Below are positions 35,201 through 43,822 of a DNA stretch of 64,000 nucleotides, piece by piece. Both the position numbers and the translations under genes were made by a program. Below the pieces are notes generated by a model, which was not told where the DNA came from, did not search any database, and saw nothing but the letters and a program-made list of their open reading frames with translations. Positions within the stretch are counted from its first letter, which is position 1. Each line of letters starts with the position of its first letter. This DNA is from Apoda limacodes. Lineage: Eukaryota > Arthropoda > Insecta > Lepidoptera > Limacodidae. The stretch covers positions 15,208,001 to 15,272,000 of the forward strand of contig OX291555.1 of NCBI GenBank assembly GCA_946406115.1. The letters run 5' to 3'.

Positions 35201-37264
35201 TAATTGTTAATTGTAGTTTACGCAATCAACTATTAGTCAGTTATAAATAACTTCAGTTATAATTAATCAATTACTGACCACATTTGAGACTTTATATTCC
35301 AAGTTAATCGATAATATCAGCAATCAGAGTAATATATTTCTTTCTAGAATAGCAAAAATACTTAAAAATCCCTTTTGTCTCGCTTATGCATGATATCTAA
35401 TACCTTTAAACAATTAATCCTAGTAAATATGTATATATATAAATATATAATCTGAATTTCGGACGCAGCTTTGGAAACGATTTTCATGAAATATCGCATG
35501 CAGGAGGTTTCGGGGGCGATAAATCGATCTAGCTTTTTAGAAAACGTCGTTTTATCCGTGTTTTCTGGCAATGATTCGACAACAGATGGCGTTGTTAAGC
35601 AACACTAAAGCTACTTGACAATAGATGGCGTTGTTAATAAACAAGCAAAGCTCGGTCCCCAGTTACTTTTTATTCAATGTGTATATGTTTTTTTGATGGC
35701 TAGTTTTAACTTTTATATTCATTTGCACACCACTGCTATTGGTAGATCACAGCGCTCAAAAATTATGTAAATAAAGAAATTGATTCATTGATTAATTTTA
35801 TTTTATTTATATATTTTTCAGCGCATTACAGAAAACTCTAGAAGTAGCCGAAAATATAGCGTCAAAAAGTCCAGTCGCGGTCCAGACGACAAAACAAAGT
35901 ATAATTTACTCGCAGAACAGAACCAACGAAGCAGGACTCGAGCATATTGTAAGTTTTAATATTAGTTACCGTCCTACTGCAGGGCTTCGACTTCCTTTTA
36001 GATAATTACTACAAATTTAAATTTGCAGTTTTCTACAACCTCTTAATTAAGATACGTCGGAAGACGACGCCTTAGGTCATTTTGTTTTTTTTTATACCAC
36101 TAAGGTGGCAAACAAGCTTACGGTATGCCTGATGGTAAGCGATTACCGTAGCCTAAGGACGCCTGCATCACCGGGGTATCACTCGCGCGTTGCAGACCCT
36201 TAAAAAACTAATAACTTCTTTCTTGAAAAACCCCATTCTTTAGTCCTTAGAGAAAACCTTGGCAGGGAGCTCATTCCACAACCCAAGTGTTCGCGGGAGG
36301 AAATTTCTCTGAAACCGCACTGTACGCGACCATTTCGGTTCTAAAATGTGAGAATGAATTCCCTGCCGATGGCGAGCGGTGCGATGGTAGAAAGTAGCCG
36401 TGAGCATCATTTCGAACAATTCCACAAAACACATCCCATTGTACAAGCGGTAGAACATACTCAGACTTAAGGGCTCGACACTGCTTGTGAGTTTGGGATC
36501 GTCGACGATTCTCACAGACCATCATTGAATCGAGTCAAATGGGCCAAGCTGGTATCCAGAGATGGCAGCAGTACTCCATATGGAGCCGAACTTGCTATAA
36601 AAAAAAGGTTAAAAGTTGAGTTTTTGGAAAATGTATGATTTTAGGCTAAATTTATCCCCCTAGGCTAGGGGGATAAATTTTTTATGAGAATTCCGATATT
36701 TTTGTAGGTGAAACCATAAACATTTTGAAACTTTCTTTATTTTAGAGTTCACTTGGACGAAGTCGCGGGAAAAAGTTGATTATGTATATAAAACAGTAAA
36801 CTGACTTATAACTATATATGATTTTCGAAAATAAGTTACCTAAGTTAGTGTAAATAGGGGTTGTTAGGTAAGCTATCATTTTAACGTGTCTGATAGATTT
36901 TTCAAAATCATCCCCTAGAGGGCAAAATAGGGTATACATATTTGTAAGAAAGTTCCGATATTTTTGTGGATAAAAGTCCACACGAACAAAGTTGCGAGAG
37001 TACGCTAGTTGGGGTTATAAAGCAAATGTTAGATTTTTCGACGACTCAAAACTCTCCTAAAAACTTAGTCAAATAACAATAATTTTTTTTAATAAAAAAG
37101 CAATCATAACTTTTATCACTATTAGTAATTAAGCTTTAATAATGTGTAAATGATTTTTTTTTCAGGGTCTCATAAACCAGACGATGCTTCAGAGCGAAGA
37201 TCTTAGCAAAGCTGCTATCGCTCAAGCAACCAAGAGCGGAATGCCCGAGTTCGACAATTTATAG
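20237..37264 (+). CDS. ECH1: Delta(3,5)-delta(2,4)-dienoyl-CoA isomerase, mitochondrial (spliced, 9 exons)
   Basis: Moves paired double bonds of 3,5-dienoyl-CoA to 2,4-dienoyl-CoA so that odd-numbered double bonds can be beta-oxidised. Coding exons: 20237-20300, 27318-27456, 28209-28297, 29212-29315, 30809-30912, 33130-33217, 34356-34468, 35822-35948 and 37166-37264. They total 927 nt (308 residues plus TAG), and every junction is GT-AG and keeps frame. The N-terminus is basic (MSSVIKVFLRSPKPF) with an RTYSS site, fitting a mitochondrial presequence. The crotonase fold runs from about residue 45 (HVELNRPEKLNAFN). GKHFTAGID and CVGAGVD form the oxyanion region. D159, E179 (FQVKEVD) and D187 (GLAADVGTLQRLPK) have the same spacing as rat D176, E196 and D204. 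The C-terminus is DNL, not the peroxisomal SKL of mammalian ECH1, so mitochondrial location is favoured. The start is the only in-frame ATG of exon 1. No expression evidence is available. Confidence 0.95.
21482..21638 (+). mobile_element. Plus-strand fragment of the LINE family, interrupted by its own relative
   Basis: The plus-strand translation gives MKYCCHLWAPGYQLDPF, VQQRAVRI and NGMCSEQ, matching residues about 568-628 of the antisense copy that starts at 21639. The fragment stops where the poly-T of the antisense copy begins, and no continuation is found beyond 23945. The two lie head to tail in opposite orientation inside ECH1 intron 1. Confidence 0.75.
21639..23945 (-). mobile_element. 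5'-truncated, near-intact LINE in ECH1 intron 1, antisense to the gene
   Basis: Reading the minus strand, it begins within the region after the endonuclease (VHIGPTNWRRVWHYKSADWD at about 23936-23879). It meets one TGA at 23876-23878, then runs open for 721 codons, and ends in GGTGTTGCAAGCGTCCATAG, TTAGTGGTAT and a 22-base poly-A (T-run 21639-21660). The AP-endonuclease part is missing. At least seven other pieces of this family lie in the window (8008, 15744, 21482, 26612, 36088, 41482 and 61510), which defines its 3' end independently. No target duplication could be found. Confidence 0.85.
21710..23875 (-). CDS. LINE reverse transcriptase (partial ORF2), 721 open codons
   Basis: Uninterrupted frame with a complete reverse transcriptase. 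Template-grip residues SSGPDGIP are at ~212-219, VHPVPKKGDRSDPSNYRPI at ~256-273, motif A LDIAKAFDRVWH at 341-352, motif [15 protein letters not shown] at 397-410 and catalytic CYADDST at 425-431. A thumb and a C-terminal region ending at a stop near 21710 follow. The first codon is TTG directly after an in-frame TGA, so this is a downstream piece of a longer protein rather than a true start. A relative at 61510-62030 has GGA at that place, so the TGA is probably a single-base change in this copy. The lack of frameshifts over 2.1 kb points to a young insertion. Plus-strand frames at 22298-22793 and 23292-23765 are shadows. Confidence 0.85.
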   Translation of the reverse strand: MREFYASYPWRQICFNSEDPDVCAAAVTETILAGMECYIPNPRVAAGVKKRPWFNRSCRKAKILKQNAYEAWTTARFNKDPNISELKRKLNAASRFSKKATARAKFQFIGKIGGRLASYPSGSRAFWSLAKAAEGNFCQSSLPPLRKTDGDLAHSAKEKADLLGSLFASNSNMSDEGAVPPTIPWCGKSMPEISITQREVRRALLSLDVHKSSGPDGIPAVVLKQCAPELCPVLTRLFALSYHTRQFPSTWKTANVHPVPKKGDRSDPSNYRPIAITSLLSKVMERVVNTQLLRYLEVHDLVSDRQYGFRHGRSTGDLLVYLTHRWALAIESQGEALACSLDIAKAFDRVWHRGLLSKLPSYGVPEGLCKWVASFLSGRRIRTVVDGSCSDSMDINAGVPQGSVLSPTLFLLHINDMLDINNIHCYADDSTGDAFYTGRANIPRSVVEENRGELVSQIETTLSQVSDWGRVNLVRFNPTKTQVCAFTAKKTPFTVVPQFQNTPLSISKSIGILGVDISSDVQFRDHLQDKVKLASKKLGVLNRAKQYFTSGQRLLLYKSQVRPHMEYCCHLWAGAPGYQLGPFDSVQRRAVRIVDDSKLTCGIEPLSLRRDFASLCVFYRLYNGLCSEELFEMMPTATFYHRTARHRQGIHSHTLEPKWSRTVRFQRNFLPRTLKLWNELPAKVFCKDYSMEFFKKEVIRFLKGRQRASDTPGVASVHRLR
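24277..26410 (+). pseudogene. SWIM-type zinc-finger protein fragment, two exons, inside ECH1 intron 1
   Basis: Exon one (24277-24419) starts MSINKVAAGFVQAQ, continues VDSFMVFEYLGNHSKFTSAEI and ends at a GTAAGG donor. Exon two (about 26190-26400) reads SARETYEDDAVKFVQV, STVKAKITPEHRIKVK, then VLSVDCHDCATQKGGCEHSVAF. The C-x2-C ... C-x-H cluster is a SWIM-like zinc finger. I recognise the order as the N-terminal half of a multicopy lepidopteran family, which in other loci is followed by a YqaJ-type nuclease or transposase part (recollection, not checked). The second exon lacks a good acceptor and loses family likeness after SVAF, so this copy is probably broken. A TGACGTCA palindrome lies upstream at 24117-24124. 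Confidence 0.6.
25427..26100 (+). repeat. Interspersed repeat, AGGGTTCCGTACCC to GTCCGACTCGCACTTGGCCG
   Basis: Starts AGGGTTCCGTACCCAAAGGG and carries a CTGTCTGTCTGTCC tract and a CATGAACCGTGATAG block. It ends AAGTCCGACTCGCACTTGGC. Other copies are at 31891-32337 (minus) and 34692-35107 (plus), with fragments at 4735, 58240 and 62670. It lies between the two SWIM exons. No coding potential; origin unknown to me. Confidence 0.7.
26612..26906 (+). mobile_element. LINE-family 3' fragment with a rearranged tail
   Basis: Carries GAAATGATGCTCCCGGCTAC, GGGAATTCATTCTCACACTT, CTTGGGTTGTGGAATGAGCTCC, then TTAGTGGTATAAAAAAAA, all in the order of the family's 3' end. Thirty bases after the A-run, CCAGGTGTTGCAAGCGTCCA reappears. 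In the intact copy this lies upstream of the tail, so a second piece of the same family is joined out of order. Located in ECH1 intron 1. Confidence 0.75.
27883..27953 (-). repeat. tRNA-like relic (SINE head) in ECH1 intron 2
   Basis: On the minus strand GGGGTTCAATTCCCGC is a good polymerase III B box, followed by ATAGGGTG. The 5' part (TGACTGCTTTGTTACTCAG) does not make a full tRNA fold, so I treat it as a tRNA-derived repeat rather than a tRNA gene. Confidence 0.3.
29480..29797 (+). mobile_element. LINE 3' end in ECH1 intron 4
   Basis: Contains TGGTGCGCCCCCTATGCTAC, AATTCTTGCCAGCTCTTTTT, GGCAGGAATAAACATTGTTT and ACATTGTATTGACGATTCAA. It ends in AATAAATATTGTTTGATTTGA. The same block in reverse complement is nested at 42257-42560. 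The conserved order and the short TTGAT repeat end identify a common lepidopteran LINE tail. Confidence 0.65.
30046..30723 (+). mobile_element. Tc1/mariner relic with terminal repeats and TA duplication, ECH1 intron 4
   Basis: The left end reads CAGGATAGAAACGATAAATA and the right end, reverse-complemented, reads CAGGGTGGAAACGATAAGTG. Both are flanked by TA (30044-30045 and 30724-30725), the target duplication of this superfamily. Between them, about 30240-30400, the plus strand shows a degraded LTPCDFFLWGFLK-like segment, the usual C-terminal end of a mariner-type transposase catalytic core. Stops and frame changes make it inactive. At 678 bp it has lost most of the coding region. Confidence 0.7.
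31424..31790. repeat. Tandem duplication of about 187-191 bp in ECH1 intron 5
   Basis: Two consecutive units each carry GATTAAATCTCTTTCTGACC, TTCATTTCATCACATTCATTG and GTATTCTTGGTTAATTTTGG in the same order. The copies differ by a few substitutions and a 4-base net deletion. The first carries a 64-codon frame that has no recognisable features. Confidence 0.85.
31891..32337 (-). repeat. Interspersed AGGGTTCCGTACCC repeat, antisense in intron 5
   Basis: Starts TCGGCCAAGTGCGAGTCGGA (the reverse complement of the family end) and finishes in a GACGGACGGACGGATGG tract and TTTGGGTGCGGAACCC. It is the same family as 25427-26100 in opposite orientation. GTATGGGAGCC and the following block occur twice inside it, at about 31970-31990 and 32125-32145, so it is internally duplicated or composite. 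Confidence 0.7.
33360..33775 (-). mobile_element. tRNA-derived SINE, antisense in ECH1 intron 6
   Basis: On the minus strand the head has an A-box-like TGGCCTAGTGGTTTTGG and a B box GTAGGTTCGACCCACT. The body follows, with CATTTATGTGATTAACATTA, GTCTGGGTGTATTTATGTAT and TACTTTGGGGCCAGATGACG. Body and tail match the plus-strand SINE at 33893-34155 and the one at 41005-41165. Confidence 0.7.
33893..34155 (+). mobile_element. tRNA-derived SINE in ECH1 intron 6
   Basis: The head has CGCAGCTTAGTCGGTAGAG (A box) and GAGGGTTCGATTTCCGC (B box). The shared body follows: ACGTGATTAACATTTGTGTT, GTCTGGGTGTATTTGTGTAT and CTTTGGGGCCAGACGGCG, then an A+T tail. It is not a tRNA gene, because the tRNA-like part continues into the SINE body without a terminator. 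Its inverted neighbour lies about 120 bp upstream. Confidence 0.8.
34692..35107 (+). repeat. Interspersed AGGGTTCCGTACCC repeat in ECH1 intron 7
   Basis: Starts AGGGTTCCGTACCCAAAGGG, includes CACCAGGCTGTATCTAATGA and AACCGTGATAG, and ends AAGTCCGACTCGCACTTG. It is a full-length-looking copy of the family at 25427-26100. Confidence 0.75.
36088..36592 (-). mobile_element. LINE-family 3' fragment, antisense in ECH1 intron 8
   Basis: Begins with a T-run and TATACCACTAAGGTGGCAAA. Minus-strand translation then gives LWNELPAKVFSKD, RQGIHSHILEPKW and MRIVDDPKL, the C-terminal end of the polymerase at 21710-23875. A ~30-base deletion removes the region between SLS and MFYRLYNG relative to that copy. 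It lies between exons 8 and 9 of ECH1. Confidence 0.85.
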
Positions 37265-37590
37265 TTTACCTTTACCTCCTAGGCACTAAGTATTTGTTTA
37301 TAATCGGGAATAGGATGAGAAAACGGTGTAAGTATATTAATACATTGTTGACTACTTTGCCTAAAATGTATAAAAAAGATTTTTCTTAAACTGTAAGACA
37401 AATTTAAAAAATTACAGTATGTACCTCAATTCTATTTTTATTACAAAAGTGATAAAAACATAGATATACATATTACTTAAAAGGACGTAGATTTTTGTTA
37501 TGGGGCGGAGTTAAAAATGCACACCGCGAGGCATGACCATTGTAATTTTGTTAATTGGCGCCAAAGGTCACTATTTTTCATGTAGTTTTC

Positions 37591-37596
37591 AATAAA
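37591..37596 (+). terminator. Candidate polyadenylation signal AATAAA for ECH1
   Basis: The first clear AATAAA hexamer downstream of the ECH1 stop is 327 bp after it, in TTTTCAATAAAAGCAATAAC. No transcript end is available to confirm it. Confidence 0.4.
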
Positions 37597-38229
37597 AGCA
37601 ATAACAATTGGCGCTATTTTTGCTTGTCTGAAAATAGAATTTGTAAACATTCATTTGGCCAAGTCAAAATTTGTCACATAAGTGAGACTGAAGTTAGATA
37701 AGAACAGAACTGTAAAAAAAACTGCAATTAACTGTATTATTTATTGTTATAATTTTATAATTGCATGATCCTAGTTAATTCATAGTTATATAATATTCAT
37801 TAAAACGATTTTTAAGTACATTTAAAAAGGGTACTTTAGCAAAGAATAGATTTTCAAAAGTTTAAGTTTTAAATCCACTCCATTAAAATGGGACCACCTC
37901 AGGGGCATACTTTTTCGAATAAAAATCAATAATTTGAAATTGGTTCACAATTGGCGGAGAAATCGGTGGACATACATAATAAAAATATATAACCGTCAAA
38001 AATAAAACCTCCTTTTTTGAAGTCTGTTAAAAAAATTAAACAACTCACAAAACGAACTATTGACATCTCCTAGTGACTTATAAAGTCCAACCTTACAAAT
38101 ACACAAATCTTTATAGAATTAAGAAATAATAAATACATAGAAATAATCTCTCTTCGTTTATGACTTCCTGAAGGTCTTTGAAGAAAATATATTATACATG
38201 TCTACATCTATGGCAATACATCATGGAAG

Positions 38230-38430
38230 TAAATAAATATTTGCATAGCAAAGATACAGCCAGAAGATTAACCTCCAGCCAGGACCTTAACCTCCAACAA
38301 TCATTCTAGACCGTGCCTCGATAGCTCAATTGGTATAGCACTAACATGGTCTGTAACAATTTTTGCAGTTTCAAGTCCTGGCTCCAGGTTAATCTTTTGA
38401 CTGCATCTCTGCTATGAAAATATTTATCTA
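38230..38430. repeat. Hairpin repeat with a tRNA-like loop
   Basis: Left arm 38230-38284 and right arm 38375-38430 are inverted copies (for example AGATTAACCTCCAGCCAGGAC against GTCCTGGCTCCAGGTTAATCT), roughly 55 bases each with about 85-90% match by eye. The ~90-base loop holds CTCGATAGCTCAATTGGTATAGC, a good polymerase III A box, and GCAGTTTCAAGTCCTGG, a weak B box. This is either a tRNA-derived SINE head beside an inverted partial copy, or a hairpin element that has captured a tRNA-like promoter. Confidence 0.6.
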
Positions 38431-38987
38431 ATATTAAATATATATACAAAACAGTTAATTTATTTAGACTACAGAGTCTTATGAAGTACAGTTAAGGGGT
38501 GCCTATCATTTTAACAGTTTATACCTAACTAAGTAATATGTACAAAAGGGATTATTTATTTTGGTTTTATTTATATTTGTAAATTGTAAAATGTTAATTA
38601 GTAAGTAAATTTGTGTATAAGCTAAAAGGAATATTTATTGTTGTTATGCTTTAAGTCTTTCTACTCGCAAAGATTTTTTATGATTTTTTTTTGTTGCTGA
38701 ATCAACCTGGCCAATGTTTTATTCTAGATATGCCAAAGTAATATAGACGAAAATACGAGAACATCTATATTACTTTTTTTATATCCGCAAAGATGGCCGA
38801 GATAATAGCAATGAAAGTGCGCATTTTCGCGCGTCCCATAATTAAAACGCACTCGGCGTTTGATCGCGCTGTGACGTCACGATTCCTGTCAACGCGACAA
38901 CGAAGCGCGCCGGCCTGGAGAGCGGGCATTTTTATTCTTTCAATCGCCGATGCTGGTCGCTCATACTTGCGGTTTTATTACGAAAAA

Positions 38988-39177
38988 ATGAATAGCAAAT
39001 ACTGTGCAGTGCTCAATGTATTTATTCCAAAGTAAAAACACCCGACAAACTGTTTTTTAATATACCTAAAAATCCTATAAGAAAGAAATGGATGACAGCA
39101 CAACGGAGACAGGATTCAATAGGACCGAATACTGTTGCATTTTATTGTGAAGATCAATTCGATGAAAGTAACTATTT
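38988..39177 (+). pseudogene. THAP-type zinc-finger exon, frameshifted
   Basis: Starts MNSKYCAV. After a one-base shift it continues CIYSKVKTPDKLFFNIPKNP, KKWMTAQRRQDS and TVAFYCEDQFDES. This is the order of a THAP DNA-binding domain: two N-terminal cysteines, a proline after the first strand, a central tryptophan, then C-x2-H followed by F. Here the fourth zinc ligand is glutamine instead of histidine and the frame is broken, so the domain cannot fold normally. The upstream 230 bases are CpG-rich and contain TGACGTCA at 38872-38879. THAP domains are common in P-element-like and other transposases and in their domesticated descendants. Confidence 0.65.
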
Positions 39178-39311
39178 AATTTATTCTTTTCTCGTGATTA
39201 TTACCTATTACCTACCTACCTAGTACCTACTACTGACCTAGAATAACCACGCGATAAGTAGGTAGGTATTTGACAAAAAGCAATGATACGTATTGGACGT
39301 ATAATATTCCG

Positions 39312-39482
39312 TAATAGCTGCTGCCCGCGACTTCGTCTGCGCATAAATTATAGCATATATGCTATTCTTATGTAAAAGCAACATGATGGTAAAGTTTCAT
39401 TAAAATCCATGCAGTAGGTAGTTTTTGCGTGAAAGAGAAACATCCATCCAAACAAACTTGCACGTTTATAATATTAGTAGGA
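39312..39482 (+). repeat. Short 'tgcccgcgacttcgtctgcg' repeat
   Basis: Starts GCTGCTGCCCGCGACTTCGT and ends CACGTTTATAATATTAGTAG, the standard ends of a common lepidopteran repeat. The body is short and probably internally deleted. Confidence 0.55.
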
Positions 39483-39484
39483 TT

Positions 39485-41004
39485 ATTATCTACCTATACT
39501 ATGACCTTAACCACTTATACTTAATAAGTAACAAAAGGTAGGTGTGTTGTTTATAAGTAAAGTAAGTTTCATAATGACAGTGGTAATCAACCTACAGTTG
39601 TTATCGGGCCGTACCTATTTACATAAGTATACCTACTTAGAGATAGTGTATAAAATTTTAGAAACATTTTGGCAGAAATATTAAACTTTCGGCTTTAATT
39701 TTAACCACAACATATTAGAAATATCGTTAACACTTTTGAAGAATTATTCGTAGAGTGTATTCTCTGCCGTTTGGTCATATTTTTAATGGCATTAAAAATA
39801 ACGTCACAGAAATAAATTAATGAATAAAGACCTGTCGACCTAAGGTCAAAAGCACTATCGGTAAAACAGGCTTTTCATTCCGTGTTTTTTTTTTATATTT
39901 TGAATCTTCCACGGGCATACTTTTTCATTAATATAAATATTAAAATAAATAAAGTGAAGTAGTACGTAAAAAAAAACTCAAACTAATAATTATATGCGGG
40001 CCGTAAATTGGTTACTTCTGATTTCGTCATAGGTACGTACATCCTACATAACCATCAAAATACTTTATTTTACTGGAAACGAAGTATTTGCGGCCCTTAA
40101 GTTTATTATCCCTGATTTTGATAAACAGCTGTTATCGAAAAATCTCATTGTTGATTAAATCATACTCTAATGTTATGCCCTCGACATAAGGATCGAGCAA
40201 AGTGAAAAGTATTTCGTGCTTCTGGCATGATGTGGTAAATTACCTACGTAAGTACCGAAGTACTTATAAGTATAAAATGTCACTTGGTTAGGTCGTTAGG
40301 TACTACGTACCTAACCTATAATATTGAACTGATTGATCGCATGGTACCATCAGCAAAAAAATAAGTCGAAATAAATAAGAACCCAAAAATTATATTTAAT
40401 TTTTAACTTCACTTTTACGCAAAATCAAACAGGTATAGCTTAAAAAAATGTTTACGACATACTTACATATCCAAAGTGAAACTATTTTTTTTATTTTTAG
40501 CTAAATTAATCATTATATACTTCTCGACTTGTGATTGGGAATAAAATAAAATCACATAGGATAACCGTTGTTAATAAATTATGTAACAAATAACATCAAT
40601 AGAATCTAGTTACATTATCTATTAAAATTGTGAATGAGCAATCAGGTTCGAAAAAATGTCCCAAGTGTAAAAAAACTTTTTATAGTTTTAATTTTAATAC
40701 CATTATTTGTTTTAAGTATAAAATCTATAAGTATAAGTATAAATATAAATACGCTCGTGGAAGTAAACATGCATTATTGAAATGAACGCACTAGCCAGCA
40801 AAGCGTTATTTATTTATTTAAGAACCCACCAAACTATGTATACAAATTACATTCACTATCTTTAGGAGTTTTATCTGATAACGGTCCGCTTGCCTTACCG
40901 ATTTGCATGTAAAAATGTGGGCGACTAGCATACATACTTCGAAAATTGATTATAATGAAAATTAATTTAAAATATCTATTGTTTATAACTTTAGTATAGT
41001 CTTG
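39485..41004. other. Intergenic DNA, nothing recognised
   Basis: A+T-rich, with several GTAGGTA/TACCTAC runs but no supported gene or repeat family. Confidence 0.4.
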
Positions 41005-41165
41005 TCTCCTTTACTCCTTCCTCCTTGTTGGTAGTGTGGCCAGCTGCTGTGCAGAGGGTGTGGGTTAGATTCCCGCACTGGACGAACATTTATGTCATAA
41101 TATAAACATTTGTGTTCGTCTTGAGTCTGGGTGTATTTATGTATGATATTATTACAAATATTATA
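41005..41165 (+). mobile_element. tRNA-derived SINE, third copy
   Basis: B box GTGTGGGTTAGATTCCCGC, then ACATTTGTGTTCGTCTTGAG and GTCTGGGTGTATTTATGTAT, matching the SINEs at 33360-33775 and 33893-34155. It is cut short before the GGGGCCAGA block and followed directly at 41168 by an ACTAGCTTTTGCCCGCG repeat (about 41168-41300). Confidence 0.7.
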
Positions 41166-42256
41166 TACTAGCTTTTGCCCGCGACTTCCGTCGCGCTGAA
41201 TTCAGTTATCAACGTGGGATTCCTACCGCAATTCTTTGATTATATTAGGAAGTTTCAATCAATTCTGACATAGTTATTTCTGCGAGAAATTTGAATTTTC
41301 CTAAATAAAATTAAGCCTGTGTGTTTAATCAGTGTATCTCCATTTCTAATTTAAGCCAAATTGATTCATTCGACTGTTTCATTAAAATTGGCCCAGCGGT
41401 TGTACCGAATTTTTATTATTCCTCTCTGCGCTAATCCGACTCACTATGTTAATTTATGTCTTTACCGATAACACGCTAAAGATTTTTTTTTAATTACATA
41501 AGCTTGCGATTTGCCTGATGTGAAGCGGTCTCTGCAGCCTATGTACGCTTCCAACACCGGGAGATTATCGCGAGTTGCTGACCCTTTAAAAATCTAGTGC
41601 GCCTGCCAGAGATTGCGACTTATAAAGCAACAACCTTTGTCCCGATGTGGAGTAATGCTTCGCTCTGTCGAGTGAGTAACCATAGTGGTACACCAAGTTT
41701 ATTGGACGTCAGCTTCACCTTTTCTGCCAAATGATCTCGGAAATAAATGGCGCTAAAGATATTAACTATAGGTATCCTAATGCTGGTGGAGATAATTCGA
41801 GGCTTTTTTTGGAATTGTGAGATCTCGAAGGTTTTCTTAGCGGTGAACGCGTATACTTATGTCTGCGTTGGGTTAAATCGGATTACCAGTCCACAGTCGG
41901 AAATCTTGGACAGAGTAGTCTCGATTTTCGCCGCAAGTTCTTCGCGGTTTTCTGTCACATAGGGACAAGTGAAGTTTGCACAGCCCGTGTAATACGCGTC
42001 TCCGGTACTATCATTGCATGACAATGTATGTTGCCTGTGGGCAACATAAATATGTTATGTAATGCAAATACCCTACGGAGACGGCACAGAGCCTTTCACT
42101 AATACCCATGCTATCAGCAAAACTAAATTACGACTCGTATGCGTCTAATGGATCGGGCAGTTCATAGGATTGCAACTTCGACCTCGGTACTAGACCCGAT
42201 CGAATGCCTTCGCTATGTCTAGGCTATATGCCAGAGGGAGGACCCTGAAGGCTGAC

Positions 42257-42560
42257 TCAAACTCAAATCAAACTTTATTCAAGTAGGTTTCTTAGAACAC
42301 TTTTGAATCGTCAATACAATGTAAACAATGTTTATTTCTGCCAGAAAGAGCTGGCAAGAAGTTCCATCTAAAGTAGTAATACAATACTTTGATAATTAGC
42401 TAAAGAGTATACAAAATGTACTAATACAATAGGTAATAAAAAATAAGTAAGTAAGCTACCAAAAACAAAGTCAAACATGTAATTTTTTTTTTGTTTTTAT
42501 ATAGCATAGAGGGCGCACCATGTGAATGTCAAATATCGAGTGAAGGAATTTAGATATTTA
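42257..42560 (-). mobile_element. Nested LINE 3' tail
   Basis: Reverse complement of the element at 29480-29797. It starts CTCAAATCAAACTTTATTCA, includes ATTTCTGCCAGAAAGAGCTG, and reaches AGGGCGCACCATGTGAATGT. It is inserted in the LINE copy at 41482-45545. Confidence 0.65.
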
Positions 42561-42689
42561 AGAGAATTCCGATATTTAATGGTACTAGTGGCATTAGCGC
42601 CATCATAATTATATTTTTGGACAATCATATGTATATACATATATTTACATATACTTAAAATTATCCAAACTATCCATAATTATAATATA

Positions 42690-42890
42690 ATAAATATTAT
42701 AAATGCGAAAGTAAATCTGTCTGTTACCTTTTCACGGTGAAACCACTGTACCGATCAAGATGAAATTTGGCATGCAGATAGTTTTGAGTCCCGGAAAAGG
42801 ACATAAGCTACTTGAAAACGTCAAGTATAAATTGGTTAGTAATTGAGGAGTTGCCCTTGAAATCCTACACCGATGACCGAATACTAAGAA
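42690..42890 (-). repeat. Nested 'gcgaaagtaa' repeat
   Basis: Begins ATTATAAATGCGAAAGTAAA, with AAATTTGGCATGCAGATAGT and ACTTGAAAACGTCAAGTATA, matching the family at 16711-17135. It lies inside the first gap of the split LINE. DNA from 42895 to 43664 next to it is unassigned and GC-richer (CCACCGCAGAG, CCATCCGCCGCCCAACGCC). Confidence 0.55.
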
Positions 42891-43822
42891 TACAAAGAAG
42901 TTTGCAAGAGCAGACCAGCCTCCACAGCGGCACCCATTCACAAGTATGACACATGAATCAGCCATCGCTTCGCTCAACCATGTTTTAGGGAAAGTAACGA
43001 CCCGACGCACATGCCACCACCGCAGAGACTTTGAGAGAGCATGACCCACACAAGCAAATTCAATAAAAATTCAATTGTATTAGTTACAATGTGTGTAGTA
43101 AAGGAACAAAAATTTAAATCCGATTCATATGGAGATTTACACACACAAGTTTACATTTAACATTACAGGGCGAACACACGTACTCTGAACTTAAAACTGA
43201 TTTATATTAAAACACGGTGTATCAAAATTGATACTACTAGAAAAAATTTACATATATGTATAAACTTACATAGGTGTACCTATGTATAATAATATAATAA
43301 ATATAATATTAATAACCCGCTGCAATCCACCATCCGCCGCCCAACGCCAGAGGGTCTCCAAATCCGAGAGGGCGCATCACACAAACGTGCACACATACCC
43401 ATATGCATACACATACTCACAGACGTTGTATATCATGAAGTAGCCCAGCTCCCACACGACAGTCCGGCAACAAATGCACACCATTTAACGTACTGACACT
43501 TCGGAAACAAGCCTAAGGGAAGAAAAAGTGACAAGAAACTTCCCGGGTGTACACCTGTTACCATTAATCACGCAGGAACCAGGCCAACCGAATACACATA
43601 ATCTATGCAAATATGTGCAAACACACATACATGTACACGTCTATGCGCCACACCCACCCCCATCCAGAGGCTCTGAATTGATACTGCCTATCGGTGTGTG
43701 AAATATACTAGATCACCGGTAGAGCAGCCTTGGCAAAGGTTGCTGACCAGATTGTGTTCCTCTATGGAAGCTAAGTGTTAACCACATGCTCCATCACCTT
43801 GTAGAGGATAGTGGTAATATAG

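Noticed and set aside
38793..39035. 80-codon frame as a functional gene
   Set aside because: Its end overlaps the THAP exon, which is in a different frame after a shift; upstream it is promoter-like CpG-rich DNA.
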